A stretch of 64,000 nucleotides of DNA from Pieris napi (GCF_905475465.1 NC_062242.1:11559501-11623500), one strand, 5' to 3'. Shown: positions 1-11,432, counted from the stretch's first letter. Notes: generated by a model from the sequence alone, not told the origin. Program-made: numbers and translations.

Positions 1-1975
1 CGAATTTAATTGTATTATTTATTTTTTCATCTTTTTTTAATTATTATTTTATTTGTTTCAGGTAATTATATCTGCGGCTGACAGTTCAAAAACCCTAAAA
101 ATATTTTAAATATTTCACAGATGTAACAACCTCAATTAGTTAACTAACTCATTTATTTATTAAACGAGTCACTTGACTCGAAAGATAAGAAAAACAGAGA
201 GAATGTAAAGAAAGACGAAACGACGGCGCGTTACGTTAAATTGTCTTTGGTCGACCTCTATAGTCTATACCCACAAGCTTTGACATGACATTTCGACCAT
301 TTGTCAATCACAATCAAATATAGTGCCGTGCGTTATTTAAGGTATCTACCTTATATATCTATATCATATAAATTTGTTTCTTTGTTTAAAAAAATATTTT
401 ATTTAACCTAACGCCTAACATGACAGTAAAGAAACTTATGTACATTTTGTATTGATTTTTTTTCGTCAATTTTCCAATATTTTATTCTGCTTTTCGGGAC
501 GGAGACAAGTACAAAAATAAAAAACTATGAAAATCTATCCAGTTCTCGAGTTACAGTTCGAAAAACCCGACTTTCTTTTGCTAACCATACAAGTTATTGA
601 AAATTAATAGAATGTGGCATCGCTTTAGAAAATCAGTTGAAACAGAAACAATTAATTATACAAAAAATTGTTTTTAAGTTACAAAAATCAAAAGTTATAA
701 GCAACAATTTTGAACCCAAACTATCAAGGTTATGCTTTAGTTTGATACTTTTGACTTCGAAAATAACTATGCGACCAACGGAATTGTGTATTTCAGTTCT
801 AAGTGGAGATCTGACGCTAAATTTATCGTTATTGGAATTCTTTATTTATACACGGCGACAATCCGTAACTTGGCATCTTGGTGAGATTTAGAAACTAAAC
901 TAACCGCGAATGTGACTCGCGTACATTGTTCACAACCTAAACCCAGCCACTTGTGCCGTAAACTTATCCTATATTGGTAATGGATAGTGACCAGTTTTTT
1001 TAAAGGGTTTATAGTTGTTTATATATCGCGGTTCGTTATAAATGTATCCCACTAGAACCATTATTATCGTATGGGATATTTGTTCCCATATCTATATATA
1101 TACAAAGAAAATGGTGTTCGTTTGAGGCTCTTTCACGCTTAAACCACTGATCGTATCGACATGAAACTACCACCATTCGATGCGAAATTTTTCTTTTTTA
1201 TTTTTTTAATTCCAACGTTCGTTCATTTTTTTATTTCTGTTTTACTTTTATGAAATTTTTTCCCGCTAATAAAAACAAAAGAGGCTTCCTAGAACCGCAA
1301 AACGTCAACATCTGTTAAAAACTCGATTTTCGAAATATTTCAATTTTCTTAGCGGGAAGTTAAAAAGAAGAATAATAAAAATATGAAAAAAAAATAATGA
1401 AACAAAATTTATTTTAATTCGTCCAGCAAAGCGGGCGCGAAACGGCTAGTATCAAAATAATCTGCAAGAGCACACCCCACATACACATCCTACGTTCATA
1501 CTCTCTCTTTCACGCCATCACACAACACACCCGAATTAGGGTTTCTTAAATGTATTTAATATATATGTATTTTTTTTTGACTTTGGCGATATCATTAGTA
1601 TAATTGTTTTGTGTTATGTATAATTTAAGTTTGCTGTAGCATTACGAAATAAATAAACACCAAATTTGTGATTAATGTTAACGTTATTAGAAGTGATAAT
1701 TTCGAATTAAAAATATATAATATTACCATATACAAAGGCCTTATATAAAGCCAGAATGTGGTAGATCAATGCTGTAACTAGAACACTGGGTCATGCAAAC
1801 AAGCACTAATTTATGTTCAGGCTATATTTTTCAAGACGCAAATAAGCAACCACCTCGCCCACTTCTATAATTGACGTGGTACCTTTGTTTTGTATAATAA
1901 CCTGTAATATCATTAATAGGAACAATACTTATGGTAGAATAAAGGTCTCAGTACAAATTCTACGGAAAGATTAAG
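1..1975. other. AT-rich stretch without a recognisable gene
   Basis: I see no convincing exon here. A pyrimidine tract ending in TTTCAG near position 60 looks like a splice acceptor, but the frames after it close within about 15 codons. An 84-residue open frame at 637-891 is low in complexity and matches nothing I know. The stretch is probably intergenic or intronic. Confidence 0.5.
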
Positions 1976-2084
1976 CCTTTTTTTATCAGATGAGGCAGGA
2001 GGTTCATCTGATGTTAAGTGATACCGCCCATGAACAGTTTCGATACCTGAGGGCACGCGGTTGCGTTACCGGTCTTTTAAAAAT
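1976..2084 (-). repeat. Truncated LINE 3' end, family A
   Basis: This is a copy of the commonest repeat in the window. Read on the minus strand it runs from a GCCGGCAACGCACTTGCGAG-like start, through a segment resembling GTCCATGGGCGG and CACTTAACATCAG, to GCCTCCTGCCCG and an A-rich tail. At least fifteen partial copies are present in both orientations, all sharing the same 3' end, as expected for 5'-truncated non-LTR retrotransposon copies. Confidence 0.65.
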
Positions 2085-2471
2085 AAGAAAATTTGGTCGT
2101 GCTGCTAAAGCTACTACGTTATTATAAATTTTGATGATCAATTGAAATTTGATACAGCTGTCTTTTAATTTAAACAAATTCTAATTTAATTAATTAATTA
2201 CTTAGCCAAATATGGAATACATAATACAAAAAAGGTTCCAACTTTTACGAAAAGAAAACGGAACTGTAGTCCAGTATGTAATTAAGATTTATTACTTGGT
2301 AATGTTTTATAAAACTTTTTTGGAAATTATTTAAACTTTCTTTTTATATTGGGCGCTTTTTTTTTCTCTCTTCAGAAATAAAAGTCTGGTATGTACATTC
2401 CTAAGATTATTTGGCGAATAATCGCCTGGTGTCTGTTAGGACTTAGGAGGCGACATCGACCGCCGTTAAGC

Positions 2472-2812
2472 CGGTTGCAGACCGAAAACTAAGCTATGCC
2501 AAGGCTAAACTAAGCTATGCCAAGCAAGCTAGGCTAAGCTAAGCTAGAAATAAATAGCGTGCACACCAACAGCTAAGCCAAAGCTCAGTCAGTGTGGCGA
2601 AGGATGTGCAAATGGTGTGCGGGGTAGCGGGAGGGGCTTAGCTTAGCTCGTGTAGCTGCGCATCGGCATACACAACTAACTTAGCTTCGCATATTTTAGT
2701 TAGCTCACATAGCTTAGTTCGCATAGTTTGCGGTTTGCACACAAGTATGGAAAACTGCGTCGGCTATGCGAGCTAAGCTAAACTAACTTAGCTTAGCTCT
2801 TGGTCTGCAACC
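2472..2812. mobile_element. Foldback MITE rich in AGCTAAGC
   Basis: The ends are inverted copies of GGTTGCAGACC (left near 2473, right complement ending near 2812). The arms are built from many AGCTAAGCTA-type units that pair with each other, so the roughly 340-bp element can fold on itself. No coding sequence is present. It is probably a non-autonomous DNA transposon. The superfamily is uncertain because I could not define a clean target-site duplication. Confidence 0.6.
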
Positions 2813-4824
2813 CGTATTACTGTTCCTACCCTCAGTGAAGACTAACCACTCGAAAAGGGCACCCATGACACAATGTATGAAAATATTTAAATAAATATAA
2901 AATAAAAATATAATAATGTACTGTTTAACAGACCTTTTTAATTGTCTGTTGGGTAACTGACAAAATGTTTGCTTCTAGTCAGTTCCTATACTCTAAGAGA
3001 TAGTTAGTCTTTTTATAAATATTTTTATCGAAACTCTGATTTTTCATTCCGTGTGTGTTTGTATTTCATAAGTGTTGCTATTAAAAATTTCTGCACCAAG
3101 AAAGGGACAAATTTGTCCCATTTGAGGGCAATAAAAAATAAAATGCTACGTTTTTTTATGTTTTAACTTCGAAAAGAGAAATCAAAATATTTACTTACTC
3201 AAGTGACCTGAAACAAAAATAACTAATAAAAAAGTAACTAAGTTTTATTACTTTTATTCTTTAGCTGGCATCACTGCCTACTAATAAGGTAGAGTAAACT
3301 TTTTTTGTATAATAAAATGGATTCACTAACAAATAAAATGTATGTATAGACTAAGATGTTCAGACTCGTATTGAAATTGAAAAATGCGCCCGGCCAAGAG
3401 GTTTGTAATCTCTGACATGTCAAAAAATGATAGCTTACAGAATTCTACGGAATTAAAAATCAGAGTATAAAACTGTATTGTTTTTTTATGGGATGTAAAT
3501 GTAAACAGTTACAGCACTGGAGTAATGCCTAATGGTAGTTTATTTTTGAAAAGTAAATAAATAAGGTGTAAAACTAGTGTAAAAATACCACATAATAGAA
3601 ACCGTATTATATCTGATATTAAAATGATTTAATAGCGAATTTATCTCGACAAGTTGATGTTAGTTAATCTGTGGCTTAGAATCTAGATGACCTAGTTAGA
3701 TCATGTACTTACAATGAAAACATTACATTGCTTGTACGTAGTAAATGTTGGGTTACTAAATAATAAAATCTGATTCTGTTTATGTATTATAACTCTCTAT
3801 ATATATTTTAATATTATAAACAAGATATTTACTATTTTATTTGATAAAAAATAGAATACTAAAAGAATATCAAACAAGTTTTAACCTTTTTGTATTATGA
3901 AATAATTAAAAGTGTATCTATTTTATGCTAAAAAACTGAATTAAATTAAATTAGAGGGTTCTACTTAATAAATAAATAAATAATTTTTAATTACTGTTGA
4001 CGTAATCACCAAATAAGAAAATCAAAGACCCCCCTATAGTGCTTACGTAATACTCGAACGGCATGCATTTTTGTGAATAATTAAATAAAATTATTCATAA
4101 AAACTCCTAAAGTTTCATTGATTAATTTTTATTAACTGATTTGAGTTTGGCAACTCGCAATTGTGGAACGAGCCGTGTTTTATTTTTATTGTTTTTAACT
4201 ATGTAAAATTTTAATACTATATAATTTTTATTTTATTTCGGTATCAAGAAGGATCCCTCGAAATATAATCTTAGGTTTATATTTGTTTGAAGTATGAACT
4301 GGATTTGTTTCTCAATGGAGCACTCGAGTTTGTTCGCTTTAAGACGTTATCGAAACACGTGTGTTGGCTAACAGGATATTATGACTGCGCTTTTATTTTA
4401 TGTACTCTGGAATAGGGTTGGGATAATACCGATAATGCGATTATTCAATAGATTAAAATATCTGTATTGGTATTTAAAAAAAAGCCTCAGTCACGAAATT
4501 TTTAATTAATTCACTAAGTTTACATTTGCGCTGTGATGAAAAGTACTCATATAATGAAATCCGACAGATAAGGTACATTTTTGAATGTAAATGAAAAAAA
4601 AGTCACGTGTTCGTAATTTTATTTATCTTTAATTGTACTAAAGGTACTAAACTAACACTTTTGCGGTTTACACGAGAATAAAACAATTTATATTAATATA
4701 TATTTTGAGAGACATAAGAAATTGTCTAATTGAACTAAACTATAAATAAACATTTGTGTAAAATGTGGTTTTATAATCGTAATACAGCCTACAAATGCCA
4801 ACATTAACACGCTGCTAAAAATAA
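2813..4824. other. AT-rich stretch, no gene seen
   Basis: No open frame longer than about 60 codons, no exon-like segment and no recognised repeat. It contains short (AAAT)n and A/T runs only. Confidence 0.5.
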
Positions 4825-5065
4825 ATCAGTGGAGCCTTTTTAGGTCTTTGCCTCAGATTTCTGTAACTATCAATCTAATAGGCGAGTAAGTGATAAGCCC
4901 CTGTACCTAAGGCAAGCCGGTTTCCTCATGATGTTTTCCTACACCGTTTGAGCGAATGTTAAATGCGCACATAGACAGAAAGTCCATTGGTGCGTAGCCA
5001 GGGATCGAACCTACGATCTCAGGGATGAGAGTAGTACGCTGAAGCCACTAGGCCAACAGTGCTCT
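4825..5065 (-). repeat. tRNA-derived SINE, family S1
   Basis: On the minus strand the element starts with a tRNA-like head. It has an A-box-like TGGCCTAGTGGCTTCAG and a B-box-like GGTTCGATCCC separated by about 30 bases. A body with CGTGAGGAAACC and an end near GGTTGTAGCGCC follow in the other copies. Sister copies lie near 15.4, 18.9, 25.4 and 32.7 kb. Confidence 0.7.
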
Positions 5066-5587
5066 AATCTGCTTAATCTAGCAAATATTGCGTAGTTGCA
5101 AATTGGAATTAAGAAATTCTGTAATCTACAATTAAATATACCCATATAACATGAATTCCCACATTAACAACTAAAATTACATCGCCTAGAAAACGCATAT
5201 GTATCGTAAGCAGCATCAGTTGCACAACACTAGCGTGCGATATGCGTGAGGTCAACGGCCTTGCGTTCGTAATGAACACCACAGAGTGATAAAAATTATG
5301 ACTTTTCTAATGTCTAGGAAAGTTTGGACATTTGTAGTTTATGACAGAATTATTAACTGTAAATTTAAGTGGCACATACCGTGTCATAAATGCAATATTT
5401 TCTATGTTAATATAGGTAATTTGTCCAGGCCTATTTAACCGCCGCTTTATCTCATTTCTGTCTGGCTGTTTTAGCATTATTAATTTATAACACAGTGTAT
5501 AAATTTAGCGATGTATGGCGCGAATGTATGGTCAGCTACTACTTCAGTTTTCAGACACCTATTTCTATTATTTTGTGTTCTGTTAGG
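5066..5587. other. Stretch without a recognised feature
   Basis: AT-rich sequence between a SINE and a truncated LINE copy. No exon or repeat that I recognise. Confidence 0.4.
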
Positions 5588-5649
5588 GTCGTTCAAGTTA
5601 AGAGCGTACCAATTCTTAAAAGGCTGGCTTGCGCGCCTTCATCACTTAA

Positions 5650-6337
5650 TGGCCGATTTACATTATCTTAGTGTTTAGGAGAGTGCTTTAGGATAGTACT
5701 TTAGTTGAAACATGTAAATGCTACTTGCTTTAGTAAACGCTACTTGCTTTAGTACGGTTCTACTTGACTTTCAAGTTGAATCAAAATAGAATCGCTTTTT
5801 ATTTTTGCTTCAAGTGATACCTCTTCCGCGCCCGCGCGCACCCCCCGAGATCTTCCCTCGTGTCTAAACACGTAATTTAGTCAAATCTTTAGGAGAGTGC
5901 ATAACTGCCGTGAAACGCGTGCGTGTTTTTTGATTTTTAAAGATGGCTAAATGGTCGGAAGATACAACTATCAAATTTGTGTCTGAATATGTTGTTCACG
6001 AATGTTTGTGGAACGTTAAAAACAATTTATACAAAAACAAACCGGCTAGGCATTCGGCATACACTGCCTTAAAAGAAGCTATTTTGTTTATTATTTATAT
6101 TTAGTTTATTTATTTCGAATAAAATCTCGTCTTCTATTTGTTCCATAACTACAGTTAGTATTTTGCGTAGAATAGAGCGTATTTGCCGACGTCGTTGCGC
6201 GTTCATTGTGGCGCTGTAATGATACTCTACTGGAAGAAATGTAATCGTTCACTCGCAACGCACTAAAGCTCTAAAGAACTTGCCTTTCAAGTTGTACTAA
6301 AGCACTCTCCTAAACACTAAGATAATGTCAATCGGCC
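5650..6337. mobile_element. Internally deleted TTAA-flanked DNA transposon
   Basis: Inverted termini of about 41 bp start with GGCCGATTTACATTATC on the left. The same sequence with one mismatch appears as the complement on the right. TTAA lies directly outside both ends (5646-5649 and 6338-6341). The left end has one extra T, so the duplication could be read as TTAA or TTA. The inside holds the start of a MADF gene on the plus strand and a short basic open frame on the minus strand. This opposed-gene layout resembles Harbinger elements, while a TTAA target is typical of piggyBac. The element is clearly non-autonomous. Confidence 0.65.
5943..6104 (+). pseudogene. Truncated MADF-domain gene inside the TTAA element
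   Basis: An ATG opens a 53-codon frame whose first residues, MAKWSEDTTIKFVSEY, followed by HECLW and a basic Y-K-N-K-x-x-R-x-x-A stretch, match the first half of a MADF (Myb/SANT-like) DNA-binding domain. The usual MADF domain is about 85 residues. Here the similarity ends at residue 46 and the frame closes after a few unrelated codons. MADF proteins are common partners encoded by Harbinger-type transposons. It looks like the 5' exon remnant left after an internal deletion and is probably non-functional. Confidence 0.6.
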
Positions 6338-6375
6338 TTAACATCAGGTGAGTCTACCCGTTTGCAAAATCAAAA

Positions 6376-6600
6376 CATAATTTATTCATATAGGTACAAT
6401 GTACACTTATGAACGTCAAAAGAGAAATATGTATATATTAAATCCTTGTAATTTTACATTTACTGCCAGTTCTCAAATCAAGTGCGTAGAGAGAGAACTG
6501 GCAATAAACTCTCCGCCACTTTTTTTAATCACCAAGTTTTTTGTTTAACACAATGTTTGTAAGGAGCTGCAACCATTACACCATGTTCCACATACCCCTT
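6376..6600 (-). repeat. Dispersed repeat, family R
   Basis: Read on the minus strand it starts with AACATGGTGTAATGGTTGCA, passes through GTGGCGGAGAGTTTATTGCC and ends in a run resembling CCTATATGAATAAATTATG. A full sister copy lies at 16180-16425 on the plus strand and a fragment at about 44095-44200. The shared end and a polyadenylation-like AATAAA suggest a SINE or LINE 3' end. I cannot name the family. Confidence 0.55.
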
Positions 6601-7355
6601 GTTATATAAAAAAATCGAATAACTCCCGAAGTAACATTGCGTAACGCAGACTCTAACCATTATTGTGCACCAAAGTTGAATATAACCCACTTAAAAAGCG
6701 TTTGATTGACCTTCGTATTAACAAGTTATGATATAATAAATTATACTTACAAAAATGTCATAAAAATGGTGTCAATGTTTCGTGTTTTATTGCTTTTTAT
6801 AATATATTCTATAAGTTGTTTTAATGGACTAGACTTTATAGCAAATTAATTAAAAAATGCAATATGAATAAACTATTTTGTAATTTATTAATTAGTACAA
6901 TTAAGCGATGAATTTTACTAATGTCTTTAATTTGTGACTACTACATAATTAAATAATCCTTAACGGAATTAATTACAGTGAATAGGCGTAACCTTTAAAC
7001 TAAATTTAAATTTCGTGTACTCATAGATACCCAAGGCATCCCGTCATCCCATTTGTCCCTCTCAGAAGAACATGTTTTGGTCAAAACTCACCGACTCCAG
7101 TTTGACAATTCTGATAAAAGCTAGGAAATCAATTTTTCTTTAGTTTTTATAATATAACTTTTTGATTGAATTTTTATAGAGAGTTATAGATCGCTGTCAT
7201 GTAAAGTTTTCAAGGGGAAGGTGATTAGGTTTTTAAAGTCAAGGTGCTTTTATAGCGTAGGCGAATATTTGGCCTATAAGTTTGACAACAATTGATTATA
7301 AATAGCTTGACTTATTATTATCACATTATGTTAATGTTTTTATTATATGACATAG
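6601..7355. other. Stretch without a recognised feature
   Basis: AT-rich sequence, no exon-like segment or repeat recognised. Confidence 0.4.
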
Positions 7356-7605
7356 CAAAAATGTATGACATTTGCATGCCTATTTATATATGGCTGATTG
7401 TCCGGATATAAAAAATAAATAATGTGATTATAAAATCACATAAGGTTTGATTGTAATATAGTAAAATTCTAATGTTTAATTATGTAAGATACATTTGCAC
7501 GCCATTATATGTGGCCGAATATGCGGAGTTAAGATTGTACAACCATAAGATTTTTATACCATATTCTTGCAAATAAATTATTCTGATTATGATTATGATT
7601 GAACT
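7356..7605 (+). repeat. Truncated LINE 3' ends in tandem
   Basis: Two related segments, about 7365-7425 and 7485-7605, share TTTGCATGCC/TTTGCACGCC followed by ATTATATGTGGC or a similar sequence. The second ends with CTTGCAAATAAATTATTC and a short (GATTAT)n run. An AATAAA plus a simple-repeat tail is typical of 3' ends of CR1-like LINEs. No reading frame remains. Confidence 0.45.
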
Positions 7606-8783
7606 TATACTTCTTTTAGCGCGTTAGGTAGAAATGTTTATGGTAAATTTTAATGATGCGCGCGCACATCGTCTCAAAATACCGACAGCCTGAAGTTAGC
7701 TATAGACAACATTTTAATTTTTTCTACAAACGTAGAATAAAATTTTTAAAAAGATTTTTATCTTGTTACGCCAAAGAAGTATAACTTCTAACGCGTATAC
7801 ATAACAACATACATGTTTTTTTTTATTTCTTCGTTGTTTGTTTATACATGCTTGTCACATTAAATCTTGTATTTTTCTTTACTTGAGTGCCAATTAATCA
7901 GTGTGCCAAGCGTGGGTAACCTATTATAAATAAATAAATAAATAAAGAAAGGAAAACTGGAAGAAAGAAAGCAAGCCTTAGACCCAATAGTTTAACATGC
8001 CGCGATTCTACCAGGCCGCCACTGCTCTGCTCTGATCTACGCTAAATAATATACCTCTTGACGCATTCGCGTCGGTATGGCGGTCTGTAAGTTACACCGG
8101 AGAAGTATACCATGACACTACCGCCTCTTATTTTTTTATTGACTATCGGAAAATACTAGAATTTTTGTGGAACAAATCGTTTGACACTCGTAATTACTAA
8201 CTAACGCCCACGCGATTGGGCCGCCGGTACCAGCGCTATGACCAGCATTTTTCTTTCTTCCATTGCATAACAAGACCCCTGAAGAACCGCCATACTGGTA
8301 CAAATTACCCACTATTTTGTGTCACTACCTCCCGGTCTATAAGGTAACTTTAAATCATATATTTGGCTAAATATAAATGTTAGTCATCATCAAAGGCCAT
8401 GCGGAGGTAGGCACATTCATTATGGCGACCTTCGAGTGGAACTAAGCATCTTTGAATATTGCATATATACCATTTATTCTTTGACTTAAAACGGAACATT
8501 GCTTTAATTTAGGTCAAATAATAAGTCAAGAAAAAAAAAACATTTTTTGAAAGTTATTTATTTAGAAAAAAATTGTTGGCTTGAATGTTACGAATCATCA
8601 ATCGAATAGCTGGTGACGATTTCAAATAAGGACTCTTGCCACGTTTTTTTTTATATTCTGCTGCTTAAATTTTCGCGCGGTTTCTGAAAATGGGACAATT
8701 TTGCGTCCCACAGTTCATTTCAGGGACATCGAGACTCCTAATTGTAAAAAGGGGCAATCCCGTTCAAAATCTCTGGTCAAGTT
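7606..8783. other. Stretch with minor simple repeats
   Basis: There is no gene. A run of (AAAT)n lies at about 7926-7948. Two short inverted segments containing ATACTTCTTT and GCGCGTTA, near 7610 and 7775, may be the ends of another decayed DNA element. Confidence 0.35.
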
Positions 8784-8789
8784 ATATAT

Positions 8790-9105
8790 GTTAACGTAAA
8801 ATTGTAAACACCGTTAGATTGTAATCTATCTCGCGAGATTATAAACTGTCGAAAGATTGTGAACCTCAGCGTACTGCTTACAATTTAACGTATTATTATT
8901 CCGTAGATTGTACTACACTAACTTAGTTATCATTCAAACTTCTTTGGTCAGTTACAGATTAATTTTACTTCCCAATAATTTCATATAACTACCGAATAAT
9001 AATACGTTAATTTGTAAGCAGTTCGTTGAGGTTCACAATCTTTAGACAGTTTACAATCTCGCGAGATAGATTACAATCTAACGGTTTTTACAATTTTACG
9101 GTGAC
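8790..9105. mobile_element. Foldback MITE with ~110-bp inverted repeats
   Basis: Left arm about 8790-8902, right arm about 8994-9105. The arms are inverted copies with roughly nine matches in ten, including TAGATTGTAATCTATCTCGC and its complement. The central ~90 bp is unpaired. ATATAT flanks both ends (8784-8789 and 9106-9111) and may be the target duplication. No coding capacity. Confidence 0.7.
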
Positions 9106-9263
9106 ATATATACTTGATAATAATATATTAAGATTTAAGACATAACGCCGGGACTACCAGTAACATAACAGTTGTCTGTTGTAACAAATTCTGTTGTGAA
9201 TAGCCGCGTACTGACTGAGCGAGCAGCCTCGCGAAGCAGCCTCGGACGTTTGCTTCGCAACGT

Positions 9264-9324
9264 TTGCCGCGCGAGGCAGCCTCGGTCTGTAAGTTTTCTA
9301 ATCCGAGGCTGCCTCGCGCGGCAA
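9264..9324. repeat. Perfect 22-bp inverted repeat in the Harbinger subterminal region
   Basis: Bases 9264-9285 and 9303-9324 are exact reverse complements, with a 17-base spacer. The arm contains GCGAGGCAGCCTCGG. It lies just inside the left terminal repeat and could bind transposase or partner protein, or form a hairpin. Confidence 0.75.
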
Positions 9325-9411
9325 GTCCGAGCCATCGTGAGCATCGACGCTCAGTTTAACTTGAAGTCGAATAGAGACCGCGCGTGCCCGTATAGTTTGC
9401 CCGAGACCACC

Positions 9412-10774
9412 ATGAGGCCGCACATTCGGAAAGCTGTCGCTACCACTGCCTTTTTAATAATTCTAAGGCTTGCAAAAAAAAGAAAACAGAAAACTAAACG
9501 TTTTTGGATTAAACTCTTATACAAAAATAGATTACAGGCTGGGAACAGATTATTTGAAGAGTTGTGCTTCGATGACGAAGAAAAAAATTTCACTCGAATG
9601 AGTAAAATCGAATTTGACAATGTGTATTCTCTCATAAACGCCAAAATAAGCAAGAAGGACACAAATTTTCGAGAAGCAATATCCGCTAGGGAAAGATTAT
9701 TAGTGACGTTGAGATTTTTGGCCACAGGAGATTCTTATACCAGTCTACAGTATCTATTTCGTATATCAAAACAAAGGATATCGGTTATAGTTCCTGAAGT
9801 CTGTGATGCTATAATTGAGGTGTTAAAGGATTATGTTAAGGTAAAATAAAATTACATATTTTTATTATTTTTTTATTAATCTGATTAGAAAATTGGACAA
9901 ATAATATAAGAAAATTAAACAAACAAATATTTAATGATGAGGAGCTGGAGAAGGAGGAGGGGGAGGCATCGAAATTGGTGAGATAGGAGGCATTGGTGAG
10001 GCAGCAGGCATCGGTGAAGTAGAAGGCATCGATGAGGCAGGAGGCATCGGTGAAGTAGGAGGCATCGGTGAAGTAGGAGGCATCGGTGAGGTAGAAGGCA
10101 TTGGTGAGGCAGCAGGCATCGAATATGTAGATGGCGTCGATGAGGAAGAGGGATGAGACATATATCTTAAATTATCGTGTTCACCATATGATTGAGTATA
10201 ATAACTATAACCACTGTATGCTCCCATGTCTGCATCAAAGATAATTTTATTTATTGCATTTTTTACGTATGCTAATGTAATTTTATCATACTTTCTCAAC
10301 TCATTTCCTATATATTGGCCATACACATTATAGGGATCATTTTTTTCTGATATATTATCGCTTGCACACTGTTGTAAGAGTGTTAATGCTTCAGATATGG
10401 CGTTATCAGTAAGATCATCACTTTCGTTCATTTTGGATCTCTTTTTAGGTCTAGTTGACTTTTGTTTAGGTCCTTCCGTTGTCGTCGAGTTTGAAGTTTC
10501 ATTTTTTTCTTCGTTATAACCGTCATCATTTCGAGTATTATCCAGACTTGCATTCTGTAAAGATAGAAATTATTACTTAATTTTATTTACAGATACCATC
10601 ATCCGAAGAAGAGTGGCTTACCATAGCGAAAGAGTTTGAGAGCAAATGGAATTTCCCACATGTCATAGGAGCAATGGATGGGAAGCATGTTATATTACAG
10701 TCGCCGATAAATAGTGGCAATGATTATGACTGTTACAAAATGGTTCACTCCCCCAGGATCATTCGATGCCGAAG
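9412..10774 (+). pseudogene. Harbinger transposase, catalytic core deleted
   Basis: Exon 1 is 9412-9840 (143 codons). It ends at a GT donor after DYVK and contains the helical N-terminal region typical of Harbinger transposases (RLLVTLRFLATGDSY followed by SLQYLFRISKQ). An acceptor precedes 10593, and phase-0 joining gives IPSSEEEW, then HVIGAMDGKHV with the first catalytic aspartate of the DDE domain and QSPINSGNDY. The frame then hits a stop at 10772-10774. In a second frame at about 10745-10935 the family's C-terminal end appears (PPGSFDAEVEG, GRWRQDTEMSS, AIPRRGSTN). About 150 residues with the other two catalytic acids are missing, so the enzyme cannot work. This start was chosen because the ATG lies inside the element. 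An earlier ATG lies outside the terminal repeat. Confidence 0.75.
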
Positions 10775-11432
10775 TTGAAGGGACAGTAATACCCGGCCGA
10801 TGGCGACAGGATACAGAAATGTCATCAATGCTATCTATTCAAGCCATACCACGGCGAGGATCAACAAATATAAAAGAAATACGTTCACATTTAGGGAGAT
10901 TTCATAACAAACGGAGCAATTTCTTGGCAGAATAATTATCAGTAAATAATAGGTACTCACTTCTTCACCTAAAGTATCTTGTGTATTTCCTGGGTGATTT
11001 CTATCTCCTAGAAAACTGAAGGCTTCATAGGCATACCAATTCGAAACATATATTTCACCACGACCTGCAGTATAAAATAAAAAAAAATAATATTAGAAAT
11101 AATATTAGAAATAATATAAAAACCGATGTAACTTTGAATATAATAAAATGAATGTTGTTAACCCTAATCATAAACATTAAATAATAAATACCTGATCCTG
11201 TGATTCGGCTTTTTTTTTCTCTCGACTTTTCCCTCCTGTAAGACCCTAGTAAAGAGTCCATTTTTTTCTTTAATTCAGCTATTGGAAGGTTCATTTCCTG
11301 GCTTATTTTTCTCCATGCATCTTCCCTTAGTCCTCTATTTGTGTAATCAGGACATTGCGCATCCCAAAGTCGTCTATATTCACCATATAGTCGTATTAAT
11401 TTAAGACACTGTTCTTTATCCATGACGCACAA
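9931..11432 (-). CDS. Harbinger accessory MADF-domain protein, three exons, intact
   Basis: Exons on the minus strand are 11432-11192, 11064-10961 and 10554-9931. All borders are GT..AG and phases fit, giving 322 residues with no break. Residues about 8-75 form a MADF domain: LIRLYGEYRRLWD, then WRKISQEMNLP and a basic tail RREKSREKKSR. The middle is charged and serine/threonine-rich. Near residue 175 an acidic helical segment (AISEALTLLQQCA) is followed by a conserved-looking patch of aromatic and charged residues. The C-terminus is a degenerate repeat of S-P-M-P-P units. Such proteins bind transposon ends and help bring the transposase to the nucleus or DNA. That role is known for the family and only inferred here. 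A second ATG three codons downstream is an alternative start. Confidence 0.75.

Larger units (their letters stand above)
5588..6375 (+). repeat. Family A LINE 3' end, split by an insertion
   Basis: Bases 5588-5649 match the family A segment from GAGCGTACCAATTCTTAAAAG to CACTTAA. The repeat resumes at 6338 with TTAACATCAGGTGAG. The two halves were one copy before the 688-bp element at 5650-6337 inserted at the TTAA. Confidence 0.65.

Noticed and set aside
51..130. Possible last exon after TTTGTTTCAG near position 60
   Set aside because: All three frames stop within about 15 codons and nothing recognisable is encoded.
637..891. 84-residue open frame
   Set aside because: Low complexity and no domain. 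It is not near a splice signal or another exon, so chance is the simpler explanation.
5020..5062. tRNA-like A and B boxes at several places (also 15.6, 25.35 and 43.6 kb)
   Set aside because: They belong to repeated SINE units. No full cloverleaf with acceptor stem was found, so no tRNA gene is called.
9172..9411. Upstream extension of the Harbinger transposase frame to an ATG at 9172
   Set aside because: That ATG lies outside the transposon end (9202), so the family start is more likely the ATG at 9412.
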